Of a stretch of DNA of 39,732 bases, positions 24,024-35,400 are shown piece after piece. Numbering within the stretch: the stretch's first letter is position 1; every line of letters starts with the position of its first letter. The position numbers and the translations under genes are program-made. Source of the stretch: Gammaproteobacteria bacterium (lineage in GTDB: Bacteria; Pseudomonadota; Gammaproteobacteria; Pseudomonadales; Cellvibrionaceae); NCBI GenBank assembly GCA_025362015.1, contig JANYIO010000140.1, positions 1 through 39,732 of the forward strand, given 5' to 3'. A model generated the notes under the pieces. The model made no database searches and was not told the DNA's origin. It was given only the letters and a program-made list of their open reading frames with translations.

Positions 24024-25054
24024 GGTTGATTACTCCATTCTTTATTCCGTTCTTTATTCGGTTCTGTATTCCATTCAGCACGCGCATCAAATTTTGCTTT
24101 ATCCGCCAACTGTGTCCAGAGTTGTTTGGTTGTTTCGTCGGCATGATTTGGCATAACTATTTTGATCACTGCAAACAAATCACCCGTTCCTGTTTTGCTC
24201 ACGAGGCCCTTACCTTTTATACGCATGCGCTGGCCAGATTGGCTGTTAGCTGGAATGGTTAATTGAATTTTTCCGCTCAAGGTTGGCAGCGTAATTTTTG
24301 TGCCTAAGGCGGCTTCCCAAGGCGCCAATGGTAGCGCGATGGTAAGGTTGTGACCTTCAACATCAAACAGCGGATGCGGCACCAAGCGAATATGCAAATA
24401 CACATCGCCATGCGGGGCATGGCCGCTTCCGGGAGTGCCTTGGCCTTTTAGGCGAATGCGTTCGCCGTCGGCAACGCCAGCAGGAATTTTTACTTTGAGA
24501 GACTTTTTCATTTCTTGCCGATAGCCTTGGCTATCCTGGTACGGCAAAATATATTCGATAGGTTTTACTGCATCGGCCAAGGTGTCTTCAAGAAAAATAG
24601 GAAATTCAATTTCTACATCGCGACCTTTTTGTGCAGAAGATTCTGCGCGCCCGCGTCGACTTTCATATTGAAAACCGTTCTCGTTTGCGTTCGCAGAACC
24701 AAAAATAGAATTAAAAAAATCGGAAAAATCTTGATCGGATTGTTCAAAGCCGCCTTGGCCACCTGGCGCGAAGCCGTGCTGAGAAGAACCACTCGCGCCT
24801 GATTGTCGACCTTGCTGCTGGTGACTTTGCCGACGGCTACGATTTTCACGCAACTCATCATATTCGGCTCTTTTTTCGGCATTGTGTAATACCTCATAAG
24901 CTTCAGCAACTTCTTTAAATTTTGCTTCAGCTTGTGGATGTTTACTAACATCCGGGTGGTATTGTCGCGCCAATTTTCTAAACGCAGTTTTGATAGCTTT
25001 ATCATCCACCGTGGGATCAACACCTAATACAACATAATAATCTTTAAATTCCAT
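24020..25054 (-). CDS. cbpA: Curved-DNA-binding DnaJ-type co-chaperone CbpA
   Basis: The 344-residue protein has an N-terminal J-domain (about 1-70) with the HPD motif at 33-35, a Gly/Ser/Gln-rich linker (about 75-135), and the C-terminal peptide-binding domains of type-II J proteins ([45 protein letters not shown]). There is no Cys-rich zinc domain, which separates it from DnaJ. It is about 40 residues longer than the E. coli protein, mainly in the linker and tail. CbpA stimulates DnaK and binds curved DNA, mainly in stationary phase in E. coli. ATG 25054 follows GGGA about 8 nt upstream; cbpM overlaps its end. Confidence 0.95.
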   Translation of the reverse strand: MEFKDYYVVLGVDPTVDDKAIKTAFRKLARQYHPDVSKHPQAEAKFKEVAEAYEVLHNAEKRAEYDELRENRSRRQSHQQQGRQSGASGSSQHGFAPGGQGGFEQSDQDFSDFFNSIFGSANANENGFQYESRRGRAESSAQKGRDVEIEFPIFLEDTLADAVKPIEYILPYQDSQGYRQEMKKSLKVKIPAGVADGERIRLKGQGTPGSGHAPHGDVYLHIRLVPHPLFDVEGHNLTIALPLAPWEAALGTKITLPTLSGKIQLTIPANSQSGQRMRIKGKGLVSKTGTGDLFAVIKIVMPNHADETTKQLWTQLADKAKFDARAEWNTEPNKERNKEWSNQP

Positions 25055-25083
25055 AGGGTGATCCCGCGATGAATGAATGGGTT

Positions 25084-25512
25084 TTAGTGGCCGTGCTTGC
25101 CATGACCACCTTTACCATGATGCTTGTCGTCGCGATCGCGATTATCATCGTAATTATCATCGTGATTTTCGCGAGACTGATATTCAGGCTCGTATTCTTC
25201 ACTTCTAACAAAATATACCCTGCGATTACAGGCATTATATTCTCTACAATGTTGCGACCAATGTTTTGCGTGACCGGGCGGAACATGTAGATAAATAGGT
25301 GCTTCTTGTGAATAATGTCGATCAGTAACTATCACCATTGGTTGCTCGTAAACAACTCGCGGGCGCGGCGCATTGCCAATTTCAACTTGGCCATAAACAC
25401 CAGGGCTTACCTGTCCGGACAAAATAACATTAATACCTAAATCACTTGCCAAAATATTGGCCGAACTTTGTAGCAATAATAAACCGGTTAACACCAGTAA
25501 TTTTTTATACAT
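25084..25512 (-). CDS. Secreted protein with His/Asp-rich tail, paralog 1
   Basis: The 142-residue protein has a signal peptide ([23 protein letters not shown]). A conserved core follows (about 24-110): [69 protein letters not shown]. It ends in a low-complexity tail of His, Asp, Lys and Gly. Cys in the core could form a disulfide in the periplasm; the tail could bind metal ions. Similar core proteins are common in proteobacteria as uncharacterised periplasmic proteins. It is paralogous to 25714-26208. The ATG at 25512 follows AGGGG about 6 nt upstream. Function unknown. Confidence 0.82.
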   Translation of the reverse strand: MYKKLLVLTGLLLLQSSANILASDLGINVILSGQVSPGVYGQVEIGNAPRPRVVYEQPMVIVTDRHYSQEAPIYLHVPPGHAKHWSQHCREYNACNRRVYFVRSEEYEPEYQSRENHDDNYDDNRDRDDKHHGKGGHGKHGH

Positions 25513-25713
25513 TTTATGCCCCTATTATCTTTTAATTATTGAATATACTTTAAATTTTTTGCGCAGCTTCGTACAGTTACCCTTGGTAACAATTCAAAGG
25601 CCTCAGTGAAGCTTATCCATTGTAGGTTCTATTCTTTAAACTTGACCAACTATTTCACACAGCTTTTCCGGACGACACTTAAATCAATGGTGGTGCCTGT
25701 CATCCTGATCATG
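25513..25713. other. Spacer between the secreted paralogs
   Basis: A 201-bp AT-rich spacer with a perfect dyad, GTTACC-CTT-GGTAAC, at 25576-25590, about 65 bp upstream of the paralog 1 start. This could be an operator for paralog 1 or a small RNA stem. No terminator with a T-run is clear. Confidence 0.45.
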
Positions 25714-26208
25714 TCAGTCATCATGATCATCATCGCCGTGCCTATGGTCATGCCTGTCTTCATGTTCATGCCTTTCTTCACGATCATGCCTGTCATCATG
25801 ATGCTCACGCCAATCGTCACGATATTCTTTACGTGGATGATAATCATAATAATGGCGCTCACGCTCATAACGACGATACTCAGGTTCATATTCCTGACTT
25901 CTTACAAAATAAACTCTGCGTCCACAAGCATTGTATTCGTAACAATATCTAGACCAGTGACTGGAATGATCTGGTGGAACGTGCAGATAAATAGGTTCCT
26001 CTGTAACATAACGACGCTCCTGATAAATGACAACAGGACGCTCGTAGACCACTCTGGGGGGCGGTGCATTGTCAAGCTCTACTTCGCCATACACACCCGG
26101 TTGAATTTCGCCAGCCACAATGACGTTAATACCTAATCTGCTGGCAAAAAGTTCTGGAGAACTTAGCGCCAATATTAAGCCGGTTAAAATCAGTAATTTT
26201 TTACGCAT
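25714..26208 (-). CDS. Secreted protein with charged His/Asp-rich tail, paralog 2
   Basis: The 164-residue protein is a clear paralog of 25084-25512: signal peptide (MRKKLLILTGLILALSSPELFAS), then [49 protein letters not shown] and [19 protein letters not shown]. The tail from about residue 115 is longer and richer in Arg, Glu, His and Asp, ending GDDDHDD. The core is far better conserved between the two than the tail, so the tails evolve by repeat slippage under loose constraint or serve as polyelectrolyte or metal-binding arms. The ATG at 26208 follows GAGG about 8 nt upstream. Confidence 0.82.
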   Translation of the reverse strand: MRKKLLILTGLILALSSPELFASRLGINVIVAGEIQPGVYGEVELDNAPPPRVVYERPVVIYQERRYVTEEPIYLHVPPDHSSHWSRYCYEYNACGRRVYFVRSQEYEPEYRRYERERHYYDYHPRKEYRDDWREHHDDRHDREERHEHEDRHDHRHGDDDHDD

Positions 26209-26410
26209 AGCATTGCCTCGTGAATGTTTAATGTTGTTATAATTTTAAAACACTATTAATTTTTAATACTCATTTCTCCTCATTTTTATTGAACATTTTT
26301 ATGAGCTTAAAAAATCTCAGTTAAAACCACTAATAACCTGATACTTTTATGACAGATAGATGCTGTAGCGAAACTGAACAGTTTTCACAATCGTCTGGAG
26401 AATTTTATAT

Positions 26411-29400
26411 TCACATCCCAATTTTTTTTGCCATCACTCTAACCTTCACCACGTGTTCCCGCTGATCATCAATGAGTGGAACTTTATGGTCAATTTGTTC
26501 AACACCGTCCACCATCAGATTGTTGGCTAAAACCTGATCATCTACCTGCACAATTTCAATACGATAGACAGTTTGACCAAAGCGATAACGAACAGTGTAA
26601 GTTTGCCAGCCTTGCGGCAAACAAGGTGTGATGCAGAGCTGATTAGCATCGCGTTTTATGCCAAGCAATGACTCCACTATCAAGCGATAAAGTAAACCTG
26701 CAGAGCCGGTATACCAGGTCCAACCGCCGCGCCCAGTATGGGGAGGAATCGCATATACATCTGCTGCAACTACATAGGGTTCAGCTTTGTAAGTGGCGAC
26801 TTCCTGCGCGTTACGAGCGTGATTAAGAGGATTGATAATTGCCATCAACTCCCATGCGCGCTTACTATCGCCTAAAGCTGCAAATGCCATGGCGGCCCAA
26901 ACAGCGGCATGAGTGTATTGCCCACCATTTTCACGCACACCGGGCACATAACCCTTGATGTAACCAGGGTTCAAGGCAGAGGTATCAAACGGCGGATCCA
27001 GTAGCTGGATGATGCCACTATCACGACGCACCAAATGCTGGTCAAGTGCGTTCATCGCGAGCTGTGTGCGCTCGGAACTCCCTGCACCAGAAAGCACAGA
27101 CCAGCTTTGTGAAATGGAATCTATCGTACATTCGGTGTTAGTGGCAGAGCCCAACATGCTGCCATCATCAAAATAAGCGCGGCGATACCAACTGCCATCC
27201 CACGCATTAAGTTCGAGATTTTGACGCAACTGTTCAGCTTCACACTGGCAGCGCGTCGCAAATTCGGGATCATTTTGCTGCTGGGCCAGTTTGGCGAAAG
27301 CGTTGAGCACCTCGAACAAAAAGAAACCCAGCCATACACTTTCGCCCTTGCCTTCTATGCCCACCAAATTCATGCCGTCATTCCAATCACCAGAACCCAT
27401 CAGTGGCAAACCGTGCTCACCAAAGCGCAAACCATGTTCAATAGCGCGTACACAGTGTTGGTAAAGGCTGGCAGATTCAGCTGTATTTCCCGGCAAATCG
27501 TAGTAGGACTCTTCATCCACCCCCAGATCACGACCCGCTAAAAAGTGTATATTTTCGTTGAGTACACCGTTATCACCCGTGCTGTTCACATAGTGGCAAG
27601 TCACTAAGGGTAACCATAAATAATCGTCTGAACAGCGGGTGCGCACACCGCGCCCCACCGGTGGATGCCACCAATGTTGTACATCACCTTCTGGATATTG
27701 GCGCTGCGCACAACGCAACAAATGTTCACGTAATAACTGCGGCTGCGCATGCACCAGGGCCATTGAATCCTGCAACTGGTCGCGAAAACCAAAGGCGCCG
27801 CCAGACTGATAAAAACCGCTGCGCGCCCAAATACGGCACGCCAGGGTTTGGTATAGCAGCCAGCCATTGGCTAACACGTTCAATGCCGGATCAGGCGTTT
27901 CAACCTCAACTGCCGTGAGTGTATGCCGCCAGTAATCTTGTACTTTTTTGAGAGCGATGCGCGCAGTGCCAGCCTTGCGTAAGCGTTGTGCGAGCGCGCG
28001 CGCATGTTCAATATCATGTGCCGCGCCAAGGCGGAAAATAATTTCGCGCTCTTGGCCATCACCCAATTCAAATGGAACCTGGATGGCGCCGCAGGGATCA
28101 AGCGCTGCACCGAGTTTGCCGGATAAGCGTGTACGGGTTAAAGCATCTGGATTAGCAATGGAACCGTTGCGACCAAGAAACTCGGTGCGGTCACCAGTCA
28201 AACTGCGCGACATATCATCAACATCAAAAAATGCCACACGGCCGGCAAACTCAGTGTTATAGGAATTGCGCGCAAACAGTGCGCCGCTGCTAGCATCTAT
28301 TTCGGTAACCAGGTGCATAGCAGATTTTGAGCGCAAGTCACCCAATACCCACTCTACATAACCCGTTGCGGATAACCGTCGCATTTTGCCTGATTGATTG
28401 CGCACTTTGAGCACGGAAAACTTCACCGATTCTTCTAAATCTACATACACCCAAAGCTCGCTACTAATACCACCTTCATTGTGCTCAAACACGCTGTAAC
28501 CAAAACCATGACGAGTAGTATAAAAACTGTTTGTAGCTTGCTCGGCGCGTGCAGGCAATGGTGTAGGTGACCAAAACAAACCACTATCTTCGTCACGCAA
28601 GTAAATAGCTTCACCGCCAGAAGCACCGACAGGGTCGTCGCTCCATGGGGTTAAACGAAATTCGTGGGCATTTTCACTCCACGTATAAGCAAGCCCGCTT
28701 TCAGTGACGACGCTCCCAAAGTGAGGGTTAGCCAGTACATTCACCCAAGGCAGAGGCGTCATATTAGTCGCGCTGGTAGTCATAATATATTCGCGGCCAT
28801 CTTTGCTGAAGCCGCCTAAATTATTACTGAGCAACAATTTAGTAGAGTCTGTAGCATCATTAGGGGCCCGCAGCTTATCCTCTTCTGTGGCCAGTTCAGA
28901 ACGATTAAACAGCGAAGGTAGGCTTCTAGAGAGTGAGCTTTTCGTTGGGACTAACCGCGCTATTTTTTTATCTGGCAGAACGCGACGATTAAGCTGTTCC
29001 AATAGGCTGCCACGGCTATCGATAATGATGGCACGCGCTACTGTCTGCAATAGAATCCGGTCTTCATTGGAAATCTGTTCCGCGGAGCGCACAAAAATAC
29101 CGCCCGGTTTATCAATCGCGTGCGCTTCAAAACCGGTAGCAATCAGTCCTATGATTTGGTCTTGTAAACGCTGGCGATAGCCTACGTGATCCTCGTTCCA
29201 TATGACCAAATCCACCTTTAAGCCTTTCAAACGCCAGTAGGCGTGGCATTGAATCATTTGTCGCGCCAAATCAATATTCTCGCTACTGGCAATTTTGAGT
29301 AGCACTATCGGTAAGTCGCCGGAAATCGCGTAACCCCAAAGGCCAGATTGCCCGCGTCGGTTTTGAATCAGCACATGAGCATCAGCACGCAAGGTAGCAT

Positions 29401-32400
29401 TGGCATAAATCACGGAACAACCAAGACGACGGTAGAGCGCAGCATCAGACTCAACAGCGTTGATCTGGCGTAAAGTCACGCCGCTGTGCGTATATGCCAA
29501 GTCAAATACACGGTCGGCTAAATGGCGATCTTGATATTTTTCCACCATCGCCATGCTGCCTGCCCTGCTTTCAGCAGCACCTGAAACATAATCCAGCGTT
29601 ATCGATTGTTCAGTTTCAAGGGTGATACGGCAACGGATGGCAACTATCGGATCAAGTACCGAACCTTGGCTGCCGGACAGAGTTTCCGTATCATCCAATG
29701 CACCATGAGAAGCACAAGTGCTTAAGGCCTGCGGTGCAGCAGTTGTACGCCCACGGCCGATAAACTTCATACGATCAGTTTCGTAAGAAATGCCACTGAC
29801 CTCGGCGCCATGCGCAGCAAGGATATGAAACATCCAGGGTGTTTGCTCCGCTACTGAGCGCGGCCTGCGGGTACACAAAATCGCGCAGCGGTCAGCAATA
29901 ATTTCCGTTTGCACAAACAAATTACCGAAGGATGTTTGCATTACATCCGCTGCTTGGGTTGCCAACACCACCTCAGCGTAACTGGTGAGCTCAATAGTGC
30001 GCGGTCGCTTTGACCGGTTAGTGAGTTTTATCCGACGTAACTCTATGTCGTCCTCGGCGGATACCACCAGTTCAGAGTAGGTTTCTATACCGTGGTCGCG
30101 ACGGCGATATTCAGCCCGCCATTCGCTAAACATAGCTTCATAGGTGTCCGCACGTTTCAGTGTTGGTTGGTGCGTGTTTGACCAAAACTCGCCGCTTTCC
30201 ACATCGCGCAAATAAATAAAACTACCCCAATTATCGCAAGTGCTATCTTCACGCCAGCGGGTTACCGCAAGGTCTTTCCAGCGGCTGTAACCTGCGCCAG
30301 CATTGCTCACCATTACATGGTAACGGCCATTGGAAAGTAGCTGCACTTCAGGCAGCGGTGTGTCAGCTTCAATCGGCGAATATATGGAGGCTTCATTCGC
30401 ATCGAAAAAGGCTCCGCCTTCGGCATGTTCAGCAACGTGAGTATGTAATACCGAACTTTTAGGAATTCGTTCCTGCAGTAGCAATAGCGTTGCTTGAAAT
30501 AATGGGTCTGACTCAAAGCGTTTTTGCATCGGGCGATCAAGCAGTAAATACGCCAGCGATAACAAACTCATGCCTTGGTGATGAACCATAAACGAACGGA
30601 TTATGGCGCTGGTTTGGCCGCGCGCCAGCCGTGCCGGGGTGTAGTCGATAGCTTCATAAAAACCAAAGCGACCTTCAAGACCTAAACTGGACAGGCGCTG
30701 TAAATTTTCGCAAGCTGCTTCAGGCGCAATCATTAACGCCAATGCAGTCGCATAGGGAGCAACGACAAAATCCTCACCTAAACCACGCTTTAAGCCAAGG
30801 CCCGGCACCCCAAACGCATGGTATTGATAATTTAAATTAGCATCGACAGTGTTGTAACCTGACTCCGACACTCCCCAAGGTAAAGAGCGCTGGTTGCCAT
30901 ATACAATCTGTTGTGCAACAGCAGCGCGGCAAGTTTGATCGAGTAAAGAGCCGTCATAGCAGGGCATGACGAGATTAGGCATCAAGTACTCAAACATCGA
31001 GCCACTCCAGGATACCAGGATCGGTTCACCACCCGCCGTAGTACGCAATCGGCCCAGAGCAAACCAGCTTTCTTGCGGCAGCTGACCTTGGGCGATGGCA
31101 ACAAAGTTGCTAAGGCGAGCTTCGGAGGCAAGCAAATCATAAAAACTGGTATCGCGCCGAAACTCATCCACGTTGTAACCAATGGCGAGTAGGTGACGCG
31201 TTTGGTCGTATAAAAACGCGTATTCCATGGTCGCCAAATCGGTAATTTGTAGCACCATTGTCTGAATATTAGCAAGACGCTCAGCAGCGCGCTGACAACC
31301 AAGGTTAAACATCCAACGGCGTTGGCTTAACGAGCTGTGTTCAATCGTTGTTAAGGATGTTTTTTCTCCATTCGCTTTAGCGAGTATCTCATCCATTGCT
31401 GCCAATAAATTGCTGCACTCCGCCAACTGCCGCAATGTAGGAATTTCGCCAAGACTAGCGCGCTCAATGTACTCGTGAAGTTCGTGGTGTTCATCTATAG
31501 GGGGAAGTGGCGGTAGCGCCAGCCAAGGTGCTAGAAAGATAACATCGGCCAATGCCGCTTGCGCTTGCAGTGCAAAAGCTTTTACCCACATTGATAATTC
31601 TGTTTCAACTTCAACCCCTAACGTTGCCACTAAATGTTCATGCAAACTCACAGAGCTTCGTGCAATAGGCTCTAGGTGCTGCAATACGCTGGTTAAAGTG
31701 GATGGACCTATTGCGTATGCCGTATCGACATGTTGATGCAAATTTGTTATTGCCGCTTGCAGGTTCGCAATAGGAGTGGGGTCTTTAATGGTAAGGGGTT
31801 TAGCAAACGCATCATCGATAATCGCCAAGGTGTCGCGCAGGCCATCAAACACGCGAGCATCCACCACTTTTTGGTCTGGCAATGTCACTAAACCCGCGCG
31901 TAGGGTGAGTAAATGACCGGCTAGATTACCGCTGTCTACCACGGAAATGTAACGCGGCGGCAAAGGTTGCAGGCTTTGGGTGTCATACCAGTTATAACAA
32001 TGACCTTGATGGCGCTCCAGTTTTAGCATGGTGCCGAGCGTATTAGCGCTGCGTTCAAGCATGACCCCGGCGGGGATAAAACCGAAATCATAAGCTGAAA
32101 GATTAGCCAGCAAAGTAAGCCCAATATTGGTTGGCGACGTACGATGGGCAATAATCGGCCCCGGCTGCTCTTGCACGTTATCTGGCGGCAACCAGTTATC
32201 TTCTGCAGTGACAAATTGCTCAAAAAACGCCCAGGTTTTACGCGCAACTTTATGTAAATACACCAATTGCTCTATGTTTAACCTTACCTCTTTACGTACC
32301 AACGGCTGACTGATCCATCGAGTAATCGCGGGTGCAGCAAACCACAGTAACAGCACTGGTAGTACACTGATGACTCCTGCCCTTCCTAGCACTTGTAGCC

Positions 32401-35400
32401 CTAAGCGATGTAACAACACCAAACCCAGGAAAGCTATGGTAGCCACCAAAGGTATGCAGAATAGTGTGCGATAGGTTGCGATTAAGCCCTGTTCAGATTT
32501 AGGTATTTGCTCAGAGTGAGGGTTCCATTCCAACAGCCGGCGGCGGGTAAATAACACGCGGCCGGTACTGCGCAAAATAGCTTCCACGCTATAAATTGCT
32601 TCATGGGGAAGACAGGCAATTCTAAATACAGCCTGAGCAAAGCTGCGCCCGGCTGAGTTCATAACCGACCTGAAATGCTGGCTTAACAACACTTCTTTGG
32701 GTTTAAGACAAGCATCAAGCAGGGCGATTAATAAGGAAGGTACCAGCACTATACTAACCACGGCCAGCGTCCAAAAACCCGGTGCTGCACCCACCCACCA
32801 GCCCATCAATAACATCATCAAAAGTGCCATAGGCACAAAGCTGCGCAGCAAGTTATCAAAAATCTTCCAGCGTGCCAATAGGGATAAGGGGTTAGGCAGG
32901 CGCTTCCCATCAAGCCCCGGTACACGTGCAAATAACCAGCTCGCTATTTGCCAATCACCACGAATCCAGCGTTCGCGACGGCTTACATCGCTCGCATAAT
33001 GAGTGGGGTATTCTTCAAAAAGATGTACATCACTCAGCAAGCCTGAGCGCGCATAGCAACCTTCCAATAAATCGTGGCTTAAAATGCGGTTCTCAGGAAA
33101 GCGACCTTTGAGTACATGTTCGAAAGCATCCACATCATAAATGCCCTTACCGATAAACGAACCTTCACCATAGACATCCTGGTACACATCGGATACTGAG
33201 CGGGTATAAGGGTCAATGCCCGGTTCACTGCCGTAAAGTTGCGCAAAGCGCGAACAATTTGCACCCGACAAACTTGCCGCCATACGCGGCTGCAAAATAC
33301 CGTAACCACCCACTACTCGCAGGCCGGATTCGTCATAGCACGGGCGGTTAAGCGGATGCGCCATAACAGCTACAAACTCCCGCGCAGCATCACGTGGCAG
33401 CTCGGTATCGGTATCGAGAGTGATCACATATTTAATTTTCGATGAACAATGCGCGCGGGTTAAGGCGTCAATGTTACCCACAATTAATGAGAAACGATTT
33501 TGTGTGTCACCGCGCAATACCGCATTTAAATCGGCAAGCTTGCCGCGTTTGCGCTCATAGCCCATCCATAATTGTTCGCCCGGGTTCCAGCGACGCGGGC
33601 GATGAAACAAGAAAAATCGGTTTTGCTCCTGACCTTGATCATAACTTTGATATTTAACATTTAAGGCCTCTATTCCCTTTTGCACTTGTTGCAATAAACC
33701 GTCATCCGCTGCAAGTGTTTCCGTTTTTGCATCGCAAAAATCGGTGAGCAAAGCAAAGTGGATGTGCTCATCCCGATTTCCCAAAAAACGGACTTCGAGC
33801 CCTTCGAGTAACTCTTCAATGTTGTGATTACTAGTAAGCATGGTGGGAACTACTACCAACGTGCGCATTTCCGACGGCAAACCATTAGCAAAATTCATTC
33901 GTGGCAAAAGTTTGGGCGTAACTAATAAAGCTGCAAACCAATTCGCCAAGGCACCTGCTAATTGGCTAACCGCCACCACCGAGAAAAACCCCAGCAGCCA
34001 CAATTGCCAACCTAACACACCACTGTGCTGCGCCCGGGTAATCAACACAGTGGAAAATAGTGCTGTGAATAAAAAAATACAACTGAGATGAAGTGCTAAG
34101 GGGAAACGACTAAAACTACGCCGTAATCGCGCGATAATTGGCAACCGCGCTTTTACCACTTTCTCTAAATGAGGCAAGCCCTTATCAACCAGGTAATACC
34201 CCACATGTGCCTTATGGGCATAGCCAAGCTCAATAGAATCTTTTCCATTGCTGGCTGCATTAATTCCCGCAAGCACAATAGCCGCGCGCGCAACTTCTGC
34301 TTCACTAAGCCGAATACGTTTGGCGAGTCTGTCGATAACCTGGCGGTAACTATCGCGCGTGGAAAAATCCATCTCGCCATAAACCCCACCCAAATCCTTA
34401 CGAAGAATGTGATCCACCACACTCATGGATTCAACGAATACTCGCCAGTCAGTCGCACCCAGAAAACGCAAGCTGCCAATGCTATTGCTGATAGAAACCT
34501 GATCAGCAGCTTGTTGTTGGTTTTCGGTCAATACCATTTGTTCAATCGTCAGACTAGCTTCGATTAACCGATCCTCAACCCAGGTAAGCGGTAACGCCAA
34601 CGCCGGGCCATGGCCTTGCAAACACCGCACAAGTTCAGCCACAAACGGGCTTACCATCGGCGGATTAGAGCGTGCCATATCGGCAATCACCAAAATTAAA
34701 TTTTTAGGTTCGTTTTTGGCAACGTCTATCATCCAATTTGCCCATTCCTGAGCTTGGTTTACATGAATGCGCGCGGCAGTAATCCGTGCCGCAACACGGC
34801 GCAAGTTTTCAATTAATGCCAAACGCAGCATAATCGGAATCGCCCACAACTCGCCTAGAGTCAGCGGTGCAACGGTTTGGTACGCAGCCACAAAGCGGCT
34901 TAATATTTCAGCACCGACGTGTCCATCACCGTGAGCAATTACCTCTAAAGCAAGGTCATACACACGCGGCAAGCCACGCGAAGTACCTTGCGCCAAACGC
35001 GGCAATTCACGACTATAACCTTTGGGTAAATGTTTACGCGCAGTACGAATTTGTTCTTCGATCATGTAAAAATTATCGAGTAACCATTCACCTGCAGGCA
35101 CAATGCGCGATTTAGCCTGCACGGCAATTGTCAGCAAATTACGACTGGCAATTAATACTTCTTCATTTTCATCCAAGCGATTAAGTAAGCGATTGCGCAT
35201 TCCAAAACGGCTCAAACCATGCTCGGCAGCCAAGGCTTTACCATGTTGTTCCATTTGCTCAACACTGAATAATTCTGCGCGTAACGGTGTTGTATCTGTG
35301 GTCTCCTGATGAATCGGACTATAGCCACCCAATCTACCCATACCAACGTTCAGCTTGGATAATAATGTTTTAACCCAGAGCAGAACCTCCGTTAACAGGC

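Noticed and set aside
25606-26136. 176-codon plus-strand ORF rich in Met and Ile
   Set aside because: It is the antisense shadow of the His/Asp-rich tail codons of the secreted paralog; the hydrophobic look is a codon artefact.
27121-34567. Many ORFs of 60-130 codons on both strands within the cyclic glucan synthase gene
   Set aside because: All are overlaps of a single 3039-codon frame with continuous family motifs.
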